A stretch of 64,000 bases of DNA from a virus (IMGVR_UViG_3300042453_002354:92878-156877); one strand, 5' to 3'. Counted from the first letter of the stretch, positions 51,801 to 58,958 are shown. Notes: a model not told the origin generated them from the letters alone. Numbers and translations: made by a program.

Positions 51801-52208
51801 TTAGGAATTTAGTAGGGGTCTTGTTACAGTCTCGTAAACATCAGTTACGAACCACTTTCCAGTAAGATCCATCAGGTAAACATACTCTTGACCCGATCCT
51901 ACCGCATCATGCAAGAACGATTCGAGAGTAGATACCTTGGCCTCGGTCTCGGTGTCGCTTCTATCTCTTCCGTATGCTATGCACACACCATCTTGCGGTA
52001 CTGAAAAGTTATGCTGACCTGTGGGATGCATTTCATCAGCAAGTACGGAAAGATCGCCCAGCTCCATCAATTCGAGTACTCGTTCTCTTGTATTGTATGA
52101 TCTTAATAGCGTATCGCCCACACCTTCCGGATAACCGTCCCAGTGACAGTAAATATGCTTTATGCTTTGATCGTTCAATTGAATTGCTATAGTTGATCTA
52201 GTTGACAT
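51801..52208 (-). CDS. Conserved phage protein, MSTRSTIAIQ family
   Basis: 135 residues. The N terminus MSTRSTIAIQLNDQSIKHIY followed by CHWDGYPEGVGDTLL is a widely found phage signature, and GVCIAYGRDRSDTETEA continues it. The function is unknown. It is the last gene of the cassette 10 unit. Confidence 0.68.
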   Translation of the reverse strand: MSTRSTIAIQLNDQSIKHIYCHWDGYPEGVGDTLLRSYNTRERVLELMELGDLSVLADEMHPTGQHNFSVPQDGVCIAYGRDRSDTETEAKVSTLESFLHDAVGSGQEYVYLMDLTGKWFVTDVYETVTRPLLNS

Positions 52209-52210
52209 GA

Positions 52211-52456
52211 TTACTCCTTAATTGTTTCAAGTATGGTTACAATTTTTTGTGCGGCATTTTGTGCATCGGATACTTGATCCACAACGTTATTCACTGCCCA
52301 ATTAAGTCGACTGTATATGTTACAATTCGGAAGACACGGCACAAATTTCCAATCTCTGATATCATTATCAGTGAAAAATTGGAGAATGTCTTCAAGCTCC
52401 TGTACAATCGTTTGGACTGCCTCTATTGCTTCTTGTTTATTATTCACTTTTGTCAT
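52211..52456 (-). CDS. Small helical early protein (81 aa)
   Basis: MTKVNNKQEAIEAVQTIVQE..., helical with acidic bias and a Cys pair in RDWKFVPCLPNC. RBS AAGGAG precedes ATG. It is coupled to the gene at 51801 (2-nt gap). Confidence 0.56.
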   Translation of the reverse strand: MTKVNNKQEAIEAVQTIVQELEDILQFFTDNDIRDWKFVPCLPNCNIYSRLNWAVNNVVDQVSDAQNAAQKIVTILETIKE

Positions 52457-52481
52457 TTCATTCTCCTTATTTCATAAGTTA

Positions 52482-52826
52482 TCAATCATCAGCACCATCA
52501 TAGTATGCGGGTAATCCTAATGCTTGAATTTTTTCTGCAATTGCTTTGGCCTGTGCTAGTGCCCTACCATCAGAGTTATCATATCCTACGTAAATTGCTC
52601 TATCTCCGGCTCCGTATGCTTTTCCTATGTATCTTAATCCTGCCCTTTCGGCACCTTGCTTATATGCATTCAATACCTTTGCTGGTACTTTGGTTAAACA
52701 CACATAAGCTCTACCGCAACCAAAACCACGGCCACTTGATCTTACCTGTAATCCTTCTAGAATTGCTTTGGTGATACTTTCTGATAACTGTTTCACTTGT
52801 GATTTATCGAGATTGTCTAGGTTCAT
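52482..52826 (-). CDS. Hypothetical early protein (114 aa)
   Basis: MNLDNLDKSQVKQLSESITK..., alpha/beta with GRGFGCGRAYVCLTKVPAKV, GLRYIGKAYGAGDRAIYVGY and an amphipathic end (ALAQAKAIAEKIQALGLPAY). The pattern is like small nucleotide- or DNA-binding phage proteins, but nothing specific is recognised. First after cassette 10. Confidence 0.58.
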   Translation of the reverse strand: MNLDNLDKSQVKQLSESITKAILEGLQVRSSGRGFGCGRAYVCLTKVPAKVLNAYKQGAERAGLRYIGKAYGAGDRAIYVGYDNSDGRALAQAKAIAEKIQALGLPAYYDGADD

Positions 52827-52861
52827 ATCGTCTCCATTATTTGATTACTATCTCTATTATT

Positions 52862-52890
52862 AGTATCTCAAATTTGGCCTTCCGTGTCAA
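52862..52890 (-). promoter_or_regulatory. Repeated early promoter cassette 10
   Basis: TTGACA (52885-52890), 17 bp, GATACT (52862-52867). It drives 52826, 52456 and 52208. Confidence 0.85.
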
Positions 52891-52911
52891 TACCTTTTTG
52901 GCTTTTTTTTA

Positions 52912-53181
52912 TTAAAATAATGTCATTTCAATTTTTTCATCATCGAATGTTTTCAACCACTTATCTATGGAATCGATATAATGCGCTCTAAAATTCAATA
53001 ATTCACCGACCACTATTTGATTTTCAAATAATTGTATGATCTTAAATTGATCTTGTCTTTTGTCATCGCCCCAGTATACACACTCGGCGATCAAAACGTG
53101 TTTTCCGTCATTGCTTTTCCACTTGTACGTATCGAGAACGGATTTACATTTACCATAGATCAAATCAGAAAATAGTTTCAT
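52912..53181 (-). CDS. Hypothetical early protein (89 aa)
   Basis: From ATG 53181 (MKLFSDLIYGKCKSVLDTYK) with RBS AAGGAGA. Beta strands with Trp (ECVYWGDDKRQDQFKIIQLF) and helical acidic end. It is coupled to the preceding gene (2-nt gap). No family is recognised. Confidence 0.56.
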   Translation of the reverse strand: MKLFSDLIYGKCKSVLDTYKWKSNDGKHVLIAECVYWGDDKRQDQFKIIQLFENQIVVGELLNFRAHYIDSIDKWLKTFDDEKIEMTLF

Positions 53182-53183
53182 AA

Positions 53184-53414
53184 TCATTCTCCTTTAATAT
53201 CTTTAGGAATGGTGATACCGCCAGCTTGCTTCAATTGTAACACCGATTTACACAAATTTTCATACGCTACCCACATCGTGTCTAATACTGCATGATTAGT
53301 AGGACTAGTTTCGTATAGTCTATGAATATTAAACAAAACCGTTTCTTGTAATTCCTCTAGTGTGTTTATCATATCTCTCTCACTAGAATATGGTATTAAA
53401 AGGTCTTCATACAT
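53184..53414 (-). CDS. Small helical early protein (76 aa)
   Basis: MYEDLLIPYSSERDMINTLE..., helical, ending ITIPKDIKGE. Middle gene of the 53637-52912 unit. No family is recognised. Confidence 0.55.
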   Translation of the reverse strand: MYEDLLIPYSSERDMINTLEELQETVLFNIHRLYETSPTNHAVLDTMWVAYENLCKSVLQLKQAGGITIPKDIKGE

Positions 53415-53424
53415 AGTGAATCCA

Positions 53425-53637
53425 TTATTTCACGTTTGAATAACCAAAACTCTTGTTCACATTTTTTACTGTATAAAACAATCTTGCCAGCTTGATTCTT
53501 TCATCAAGGCCTTTTCGGTCTTCACTGTAATCATATTCATCTATAGCATTAAGAAAGTTTCTTTTGCTTATCTTTTTATCGAATTCTATTTGAAATCTTT
53601 CGCCTTTATGGTTTTCACACTGTAAGAATCTTTTCAT
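53425..53637 (-). CDS. Small charged early protein (70 aa)
   Basis: MKRFLQCENHKGERFQIEFD..., mixed charge with DYSEDRKGLDERIKLARLFY. RBS GGAGACG precedes ATG. First after cassette 11. Confidence 0.55.
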   Translation of the reverse strand: MKRFLQCENHKGERFQIEFDKKISKRNFLNAIDEYDYSEDRKGLDERIKLARLFYTVKNVNKSFGYSNVK

Positions 53638-53672
53638 ATCGTCTCCATTATTTGATCACTATCTCTATTATT

Positions 53673-53701
53673 AGTATCTCAAATTTGGCCTCCCATGTCA
53701 A
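53673..53701 (-). promoter_or_regulatory. Repeated early promoter cassette 11
   Basis: TTGACA (53696-53701), 17 bp, GATACT (53673-53678). It drives 53637, 53414 and 53181. Confidence 0.85.
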
Positions 53702-53733
53702 TACTTTTTTGGTTTTTTTATTCGCCAATCATA

Positions 53734-54030
53734 TCAATCACTTAACCATTCAGACTGATAGCGATCAAAATCTTTTCTAAAGGTTGTTAGTGCATCATCT
53801 ACGGTTGCATAGTAGTATCGAGTTATATGCTCATTATCCAATCTCAAGCACAATCCAAGCCAGAGCCTTACAGAAATTCCATCTTCCGTGTCTATGTTCA
53901 GTGTGTTCAAATCAACTTCCGTTATGTCATAGTTTCCTTTTTCATTCAATTCAATCAAATCATTCTCATCAACATAAAATTGCCGATTCGAGTATCTTGG
54001 TGTAGTCTTCTTTACATAAAAATATTTCAT
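53734..54030 (-). CDS. Hypothetical early protein (98 aa)
   Basis: MKYFYVKKTTPRYSNRQFYV..., alpha/beta, with an Asp/Glu-rich middle and aromatic end (RKDFDRYQSEWLSD). RBS GGGAGAAG precedes ATG. It follows the gene at 54063 in the same unit. Confidence 0.56.
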   Translation of the reverse strand: MKYFYVKKTTPRYSNRQFYVDENDLIELNEKGNYDITEVDLNTLNIDTEDGISVRLWLGLCLRLDNEHITRYYYATVDDALTTFRKDFDRYQSEWLSD

Positions 54031-54062
54031 GATGCTTCTCCCTTAATCACTACAACCACAAA

Positions 54063-54320
54063 TCAATCTTTAAATGTTTTCGGTATATGAGTTATCACTT
54101 TTTGCCCATTCTTCAGTATAGCATCGAATTGTTTCGCATATCGAAACAATGGTTTCCAGCTTTCAAGATCTTCATTGTTGCGAAATATTGTATGAAGTTT
54201 CTTATTACCTTCAATCTGAAAAATGTCACCGAATTCACCGAATGACTGTCTAGTGGTTTTTATATTGAATCCAAGTGCCTTTATCTCTTTTCTGAATTGT
54301 GCAAGCTCAATCGTGTTCAT
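54063..54320 (-). CDS. Hypothetical early protein (85 aa)
   Basis: MNTIELAQFRKEIKALGFNI..., with GDIFQIEGNKKLHTIFRNNE and LFRYAKQFDAILKNGQKVIT. Similar to small phage proteins of the T.R...F..I.....N style, but no family is recognised. First after cassette 12. Confidence 0.56.
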   Translation of the reverse strand: MNTIELAQFRKEIKALGFNIKTTRQSFGEFGDIFQIEGNKKLHTIFRNNEDLESWKPLFRYAKQFDAILKNGQKVITHIPKTFKD

Positions 54321-54356
54321 GATGATTTCCTTTATTTGATCACTATCTCTATTATT

Positions 54357-54385
54357 AGTATCTCAAAATTGGCCTTCCGTGTCAA
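54357..54385 (-). promoter_or_regulatory. Repeated early promoter cassette 12
   Basis: TTGACA (54380-54385), 17 bp, GATACT (54357-54362); the spacer has CCAATTTTGA. It drives 54320 and 54030. Confidence 0.85.
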
Positions 54386-54417
54386 TACCTTTTTGGCTTT
54401 TTTATTCGTCAATCATA

Positions 54418-54786
54418 TCAACTACTTGCTTGATTATTGTAAATGTCCCACACATCATCTAACGAAACACTAGGGTTATCTTGAATACCTTTAGGAATTT
54501 GTTTCCAATACTTTTGATCATCGGGAAATATTGATACAAAATTGTGGATGATTTCTTTGATCAATGCTTCATGCTTTGTTTGATCATCATCTTTTAGTTC
54601 GTTGAACAAGAATTGAACCATCTTATCGATCACTGTTGCTGAGGGTATGACATCCGGCGCACTTCTCATTCTGGAAAGCACATTTCTATCACAACCACTT
54701 CTTTCAGATAATTCTTTTAGTGTAAGACGGCGACCTTCTCTTTCTTCTAGCAATTTTAACACGTATCCAAGATTGAATCGTATCAT
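54418..54786 (-). CDS. XRE-type HTH regulator, paralogue B
   Basis: From ATG 54786 (MIRFNLGYVLKLLEEREGRR) it has 122 residues. HTH at about 8-45 (LTLKELSERSGCDRNVLSRM) and C-terminal FPDDQKYWKQIPKGIQDNPS, both matching paralogue A at roughly half of positions; the HTH differs mainly in the recognition-helix end (SRMRSAPDVIPS against SRLVNHPDVIPS). It probably binds a related operator. It lies 21 nt after the 112-residue acidic gene. Confidence 0.75.
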   Translation of the reverse strand: MIRFNLGYVLKLLEEREGRRLTLKELSERSGCDRNVLSRMRSAPDVIPSATVIDKMVQFLFNELKDDDQTKHEALIKEIIHNFVSIFPDDQKYWKQIPKGIQDNPSVSLDDVWDIYNNQASS

Positions 54787-54807
54787 AGTCACACCATAAC
54801 ATAAAAA

Positions 54808-55146
54808 TTATTGAATTACGTCACTTTGCTCAAACAAGCAATCCACAACATAATAGCCATCTTTCCATAATGCAACTAAACCGTTTGGTCTAATCTTTTC
54901 GTTTATAAGAAAATCAATATCTTCAATCATATCGTTGTAAAATTGTTTTCTGGAAGATCTTTTCAATTTTTTCTTGTTTCTTTCGAGAAAATTGTGTAAT
55001 GTCATTACAAAACCGTACACGTCAATTTCAAAGGAATGTGCCATATCAAGAAATTGAAGCAAAAGATCATAGGCGTTTAGCTTTTCGGTATTGTCAATCC
55101 AACGACCCTTAACGATCTTCACCTTTGTTGATGATGTTTCTTCCAT
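54808..55146 (-). CDS. Early protein, paralogue of the 47828-48172 gene
   Basis: 112 residues, MEETSSTKVKIVKGRWIDNT... Shared pattern with the other copy: W-ID, a central amphipathic helix, MIEDIDFLINEKIRPNGLVA and ALWKDGYYV. This copy is more basic in its middle (LERNKKKLKRSSRKQFYNDM). Its function is unknown; it precedes HTH paralogue B. Confidence 0.6.
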   Translation of the reverse strand: MEETSSTKVKIVKGRWIDNTEKLNAYDLLLQFLDMAHSFEIDVYGFVMTLHNFLERNKKKLKRSSRKQFYNDMIEDIDFLINEKIRPNGLVALWKDGYYVVDCLFEQSDVIQ

Positions 55147-55193
55147 GTTCTACCCCCACATTTTCATGAATAATAGTGTTTATCTCTATTATT

Positions 55194-55222
55194 AGTATCT
55201 CAAAATTGGCCAACCATTGCAA
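55194..55222 (-). promoter_or_regulatory. Repeated early promoter cassette 13 (TTGCAA variant)
   Basis: TTGCAA (55217-55222), 17 bp, GATACT (55194-55199). The leader is shortened to ATAATAGAGATAAACAC. It drives 55146 and 54786. The rest of the 140-bp gap 55147-55286 holds nothing recognisable. Confidence 0.78.
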
Positions 55223-55286
55223 CAAAAAATAAAAAATTATTCTTCAGTGTTATCGAGGGTTTAGTTCACAACATAGTGCTTGACAA

Positions 55287-55547
55287 TTAGCTTTGATTGT
55301 GATCGTGCAATGGTATCTCTTCAATTGGTTGATCGATTCTTTCCTCCACCACGAATACATCAAAATGCTTTTCATCTTCTGGATGACAAATCTGTTCTAC
55401 AAACTTGTGATCGAATTTTGTTCGCCAATAAACAAATCTTTGAATAGTTGCATTCCATCGTGCTTGTGTCGCATTTCTGCATCTGCCACTATAGTATGCA
55501 CCATGTTCTAGGTTCGTTTTGGCTATTTTTGGTGTGTATCTTGACAC
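55287..55547 (-). CDS. Conserved small phage protein (86 aa)
   Basis: MSRYTPKIAKTNLEHGAYYS..., with SGRCRNATQARWNATIQRFV, YWRTKFDHKFVEQICHPEDE and an acidic/His end. The HGAYYSGRCRNATxARW phrase is found in small proteins of other large phages. The function is unknown. It is 1 nt after the upstream gene. Confidence 0.63.
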   Translation of the reverse strand: MSRYTPKIAKTNLEHGAYYSGRCRNATQARWNATIQRFVYWRTKFDHKFVEQICHPEDEKHFDVFVVEERIDQPIEEIPLHDHNQS

Positions 55548-55548
55548 A

Positions 55549-55770
55549 TCATTTCCTACTTTCTGTCATCCATTTCCAATCATCTTTTGCTTCTTGTAGT
55601 TTTTTCTCTAGTTCTCTGATTCTTTCTTTGAGCGTTTCAACTTCTCTCGCACCTGTTTCGTAACCATCGTACCAAGCTATTTCGACATCAGTGGCCGACC
55701 ATTCTGCCTCACGATTGAATTGATTTACATATTCTTCTGCCAATAGTTCTGGTTCTTTTGTCATTTCCAT
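55549..55770 (-). CDS. Small coiled-coil early protein (73 aa)
   Basis: MEMTKEPELLAEEYVNQFNR..., an acidic N terminus, WYDGYETGARE, then a heptad coiled coil (VETLKERIRELEKKLQEAKD). RBS GAGGA precedes ATG. First gene after the promoter at 55803-55831. Confidence 0.56.
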   Translation of the reverse strand: MEMTKEPELLAEEYVNQFNREAEWSATDVEIAWYDGYETGAREVETLKERIRELEKKLQEAKDDWKWMTESRK

Positions 55771-55802
55771 ATTGTTATCCTCGTTGTTGTCTGGTATATT
55801 TT

Positions 55803-55831
55803 ATGTTACTATACTATAGAACACGTTGCAA
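55803..55831 (-). promoter_or_regulatory. Sigma70-type promoter TTGCAA-N17-TAACAT
   Basis: TTGCAA (55826-55831) and TAACAT (55803-55808), 17 bp apart, 33 nt upstream of ATG 55770. The spacer is not that of the cassettes. Confidence 0.55.
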
Positions 55832-55843
55832 TAGAAAAGTAAG

Positions 55844-55851
55844 AATAAATA
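55844..55851 (+). promoter_or_regulatory. Possible late promoter AATAAATA, nearly leaderless
   Basis: The plus strand reads AATAAATA only 6 nt before the ATG at 55858. A transcript from it would start close to the start codon, so the gene may be leaderless or the box may be fortuitous. Confidence 0.4.
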
Positions 55852-55857
55852 TTGTAT

Positions 55858-56367
55858 ATGGTATTACGCTTTAATCAATTCATATCAGAAACATTAGTGG
55901 TATATCGAGGCTCTTTCGGTGTGTCCAATTCTCCTATTCTTTGGGTCAGTACCTCCAAGGAACATGCTGGCATTTATTCGTTTGATAGAAAAACTGGCGC
56001 AAAAGGTGAGGTCACTGAATACCGCATAACCAAAAGAATTGACGATATTGATCTTGGATTTCGTGCAGCAGAGATTTCTGTACCATTTGAAGAAGTTCGT
56101 GGCAGATTAAAAACTGCACTAATGGATCGATATGAAGAAAACAGAGTTACTGAAAAAACAGCAATCGATATCGCAGAAAAGCTAGATTCACTCAAATATT
56201 CAGGTAGCAAGCCTGTTTGGTTTTGGATGTACAAACCTGCTGTTATTCAATCAATTCGTTCAATGGGGTTTAATTGTATCAAACAACGTGAAGGTATACA
56301 ATCACACACTGGTAATGTCATCACTTATGGCATTCTTGATAGATCGATGATTTCTAAGATTTCTTAA
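55858..56367 (+). CDS. Putative packaged effector with capsid-targeting N terminus, ART-like
   Basis: From ATG 55858 it has 169 residues. The N terminus MVLRFNQFISE fits a T4 capsid-targeting sequence ending in IxE (gp21 cleavage consensus L/I-x-E). The next segment YRGSFGVSN...WVSTSKEHAGIYS recalls the R and STS motifs of ADP-ribosyltransferases (T4 Alt, also packaged). A catalytic Glu could lie in EVRGRL or EYRITK. The fold is inferred only. Confidence 0.6.
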   Translation: MVLRFNQFISETLVVYRGSFGVSNSPILWVSTSKEHAGIYSFDRKTGAKGEVTEYRITKRIDDIDLGFRAAEISVPFEEVRGRLKTALMDRYEENRVTEKTAIDIAEKLDSLKYSGSKPVWFWMYKPAVIQSIRSMGFNCIKQREGIQSHTGNVITYGILDRSMISKIS

Positions 56368-56430
56368 TTTTTACTTCTGCTCTCTTAGCTTTCTGAATAT
56401 GAAAATTTTATTCAATTTGGCAATCAAAGA

Positions 56431-56466
56431 TCCTTTCCGGAAACGATAAAAAAGGCTTTTTAAAAG
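56431..56466. repeat. Short dispersed repeat, copy 1
   Basis: TCCTTTCCGGAAACGATAAA followed by AAAGG and a TTTTAAAA end, about 85% identical to 63332-63367. It lies between the convergent 56367 and 56483 gene ends. The 115-bp gap 56368-56482 holds nothing else. Confidence 0.55.
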
Positions 56467-56482
56467 GTTTTTACTTTTGGAT

Positions 56483-57481
56483 TTAGCTCCAAAGCTGTCT
56501 AAAGTGATCCTTAACAGACTCTATCTCTTTTTGTATTTTATTCACATCTTTTAGTTTTTTCAGCTTTCTGATCAATTCTATGGTTTCTGGCACTTCTGGT
56601 GCTCTGAATATTTGTACAGTTTTTTGAAGTGGTACTAGTCTCATAGATCCTGGCTTCACTCTTTGATATAGCTCTATCGAATACGCTGGTGTTCTCATCA
56701 GCACGCTTCTCGTCACCAATATGCCGTTCAGTTCGTCTAGTGGTATGAATACCATTGTACCTAGATTATCCATATCTTGTGCTTGCATTTCTTTGGTGAG
56801 GAATGAACGCATATCAGCTTTTGTGATTTTCTTTTTTGCTGTTTCTTGTTCTAGTTTGTTCTTCGGAAACAGAGACTCCGGCGAGTTCATCGCTTTTGAT
56901 ACGGTCACAGAATTGTACACCTTTTGTGTCATCTTGATTTTCTTGCCATTTTTGTAAGCAAAAGATCTCATAGAGATTTCTTGTTCTGCATCACCACCAC
57001 CAAGTGAGGCAACGGGACGTTCTGAGTTCATAATGCTGAGTTCAAAGTATTTTGTTCTGTCTTTGTTGTGAACAGTTAGTGTGATGTACCAAAACCAAAC
57101 ACCTTTGTTCTTTACGTGTTCTCTATTGGTTTCGATCTTGCTTTCAAAGTTCTCTTTGAATATCGACTCAAAGTGTTTTTCGTATGCGGCTACGTTTAGA
57201 TTTTTGACCATCGCATCGAGCACTTGTAGCACTCTTTCGTTTGTATTGACTGTCGGTGTAGTTTTTGCGGTTCTTGATGAGGATTTCAATAGCTCGTAAG
57301 CCAAATTGATCTTCTGCATCATTTCTTTTGAACCACCCTTGTCTGGATGATTCGCAATGGCGGCAACTTTGTATGCTTTCTTGACATCATCTGACGTATA
57401 GCTAGAGGGCAGTTTGAGAATAGTTTCTGCCTCTCCTCTTGATAGTGTGATTTCAATGAGAAAGTTCTTAAAGTTTTTCAT
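56483..57481 (-). CDS. Packaged DnaJ-like protein with capsid-targeting N terminus
   Basis: 332 residues. N terminus MKNFKNFLIE fits a capsid-targeting sequence (LIE cleavage). A J domain follows at about 13-65 (GEAETILKLPSSYTSDDVKK, AYKVAAIANHPDKGG), with the HPD motif at about 44 that stimulates DnaK-type Hsp70s. Residues 70-330 form an unrecognised C-terminal domain with beta strands (WFWYITLTVHNKDRTKYFEL). A late box lies 33 nt upstream. Delivery of a J protein into a host would be a plausible way to redirect DnaK. Confidence 0.72.
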   Translation of the reverse strand: MKNFKNFLIEITLSRGEAETILKLPSSYTSDDVKKAYKVAAIANHPDKGGSKEMMQKINLAYELLKSSSRTAKTTPTVNTNERVLQVLDAMVKNLNVAAYEKHFESIFKENFESKIETNREHVKNKGVWFWYITLTVHNKDRTKYFELSIMNSERPVASLGGGDAEQEISMRSFAYKNGKKIKMTQKVYNSVTVSKAMNSPESLFPKNKLEQETAKKKITKADMRSFLTKEMQAQDMDNLGTMVFIPLDELNGILVTRSVLMRTPAYSIELYQRVKPGSMRLVPLQKTVQIFRAPEVPETIELIRKLKKLKDVNKIQKEIESVKDHFRQLWS

Positions 57482-57513
57482 AGCTAATAGAAACCTTTGA
57501 TCTTGCTTTCATC

Positions 57514-57521
57514 TATTTATT
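57514..57521 (-). promoter_or_regulatory. Late promoter box AATAAATA
   Basis: The minus strand reads CAATAAATAG, fitting NATAAATA, 33 nt before ATG 57481. It overlaps the 3' side of the DUF2061-like gene. Confidence 0.6.
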
Positions 57522-57527
57522 GTTATT

Positions 57528-57704
57528 TTATAGTGACTTTCCCCATTGCACTCGTAACCAAATCCTTTCGTGTGCATAGTGTGCAAATATCATCAGAACG
57601 TTGATTGCTATTGCACCTTGAAGTCCCGTCCAAAATGCTGTGATTAGTGTTGCAGTTACTCTCCAACTTAAAGCTCTTGTTATTGTTCTTTTGTGAGTTT
57701 CCAT
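57528..57704 (-). CDS. Small DUF2061-like membrane protein
   Basis: From ATG 57704 (METHKRTITRALSWRVTATL) with RBS AAAGGAAA it has 58 residues. The pattern RxxxKALSWR...GLQGAIAINVLMIFAHYAHE followed by RIWLRVQWGK matches DUF2061, a small bacterial membrane protein family with two TM helices. It overlaps the late promoter region of the convergent-divergent cluster. Its role is unknown. Confidence 0.72.
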   Translation of the reverse strand: METHKRTITRALSWRVTATLITAFWTGLQGAIAINVLMIFAHYAHERIWLRVQWGKSL

Positions 57705-57717
57705 TGATTTTCCTTTG

Positions 57718-57725
57718 AATAAATA
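57718..57725 (+). promoter_or_regulatory. Late promoter box AATAAATA
   Basis: The plus strand reads GAATAAATAAT 50 nt before ATG 57776, fitting NATAAATA. It is divergent from the DUF2061-like gene. Confidence 0.55.
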
Positions 57726-57775
57726 ATATAATGGGTGGCATTGTGTCATATAATAATCATAGGATCAAGAACAAA

Positions 57776-58456
57776 ATGAAAAGTTTTCAAGAGTTCTTCA
57801 TATCAGAAGGCGTTAGTGATCAGGGTATCTTTAAAGCGGTATTTCTTGCCGGTGGACCTGGTTCTGGTAAATCTTTTGTTTCTAAAAACACACTGCCAAA
57901 CGCTATTCTTGGATTAAAAGTTATCAATTCGGATGAGGTTTTGGAGTTTCTACTCAAAAAACATAATGTAGGTTCAAATATGAATCTAATGTCACCGGAT
58001 GAATTGAAGAAGTTTGCTGACATAAGAGACAAAGCCAAAAAAATAACAGCAAAAAGAGAAGAAATATATCTCGAAGGTAGATTAGGTCTTGTCATAGATG
58101 GTACTGGAAGAGACTATGACAAAATTGCCAAAAAGAAAGCAGAATTAGAAAAGCTCGGTTATGATACTTATTTGCTGTTTGTGAATACTTCACTTGAAGT
58201 CGCCAGAGAACGTAATCGCAAAAGGGCTCGTAGTGTTTCGGATGATCTTGTAGTTCAGTATTGGAACGATGTTCAAAGCAATATAGGAAGATTTCAAAGT
58301 TTGTTCGGTTCACAAAATTTTACCGTTGTTGACAATAATAATGCAGATGAGGCCATATTGAACGATGTGTTCAAAGGTATTAAAAGGTTTGTAGATAAAC
58401 CACCTCGTTCACAACAAGCTAGACAGTGGATTACAGCTAAATCAGGAAATAAGTGA
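57776..58456 (+). CDS. P-loop kinase (zeta-toxin-like) with capsid-targeting N terminus
   Basis: From ATG 57776 it has 226 residues. N terminus MKSFQEFFISE fits a capsid-targeting sequence ending ISE. Walker A GGPGSGKSF is at about 24, a LID-like helix and KIITAKREEIYLEGRLGLVI-type region carry an Asp in DGTGRDYDKI (about 105), with Arg pairs (ARERNRKRAR) after it. The overall layout fits a zeta-toxin/polynucleotide-kinase-type P-loop enzyme. An earlier in-frame Met (57731) is less likely. The last 15 nt overlap the convergent gene. Confidence 0.72.
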   Translation: MKSFQEFFISEGVSDQGIFKAVFLAGGPGSGKSFVSKNTLPNAILGLKVINSDEVLEFLLKKHNVGSNMNLMSPDELKKFADIRDKAKKITAKREEIYLEGRLGLVIDGTGRDYDKIAKKKAELEKLGYDTYLLFVNTSLEVARERNRKRARSVSDDLVVQYWNDVQSNIGRFQSLFGSQNFTVVDNNNADEAILNDVFKGIKRFVDKPPRSQQARQWITAKSGNK

Positions 58457-58882
58457 ATCTAGTGCTGGTTTTGTCTTCTTAAACCAATCGACTAATTTTT
58501 TGTTTGCATCTTCTATTGAAGTTTTTGATGTGATTTTTCTAAACTTCACAACGTCTCTCTGTTTGTAGTGTGAAGAGACTAACTCCCAAGAAACGGAAGA
58601 AAGATTTACGAGTTTACCGTAATTAGAAGAAAGATGCATCATTAATTTTATGCTTGCTGGTGAATTCTCTGCTATGTTATTATATGGTTTCGTGTCGTGT
58701 ATGTGTAGGTATATGTGATTACCAAGATTTTTTGAAGCCTTTTTGAATACAACATATCTATCACCCAAAACAGACTTCAGATCAGATGATAACTTTTCAG
58801 CTAAATCTACAAAATTGTCGTCGATGTATTTTGCGGTCAGTTTTTCAGACTGTTCAGCTAAAAATGTTTTCAAATCTTTCAT
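58442..58882 (-). CDS. Putative packaged protein with capsid-targeting N terminus
   Basis: 146 residues. N terminus MKDLKTFLAE fits a capsid-targeting sequence ending LAE. The mature part is beta-rich with DRYVVFKKASKNLGNHIYLH and a Trp/Lys end. No family is recognised. It uses an early-type promoter cassette (58930) rather than a late box, unlike the other three, so both timings are possible. Confidence 0.6.
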   Translation of the reverse strand: MKDLKTFLAEQSEKLTAKYIDDNFVDLAEKLSSDLKSVLGDRYVVFKKASKNLGNHIYLHIHDTKPYNNIAENSPASIKLMMHLSSNYGKLVNLSSVSWELVSSHYKQRDVVKFRKITSKTSIEDANKKLVDWFKKTKPALDSLIS

Positions 58883-58929
58883 GACATTTTCCTACAATTT
58901 TCTGTTATTTGATCACTATCTCTATTATT

Positions 58930-58958
58930 AGTATCTCAAATTTGGCCTGCGTTGTCAA
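58930..58958 (-). promoter_or_regulatory. Repeated early promoter cassette 14
   Basis: TTGACA (58953-58958), 17 bp, GATACT (58930-58935), standard spacer and leader. It is the only copy right of 55.3 kb and drives 58882. Confidence 0.85.
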
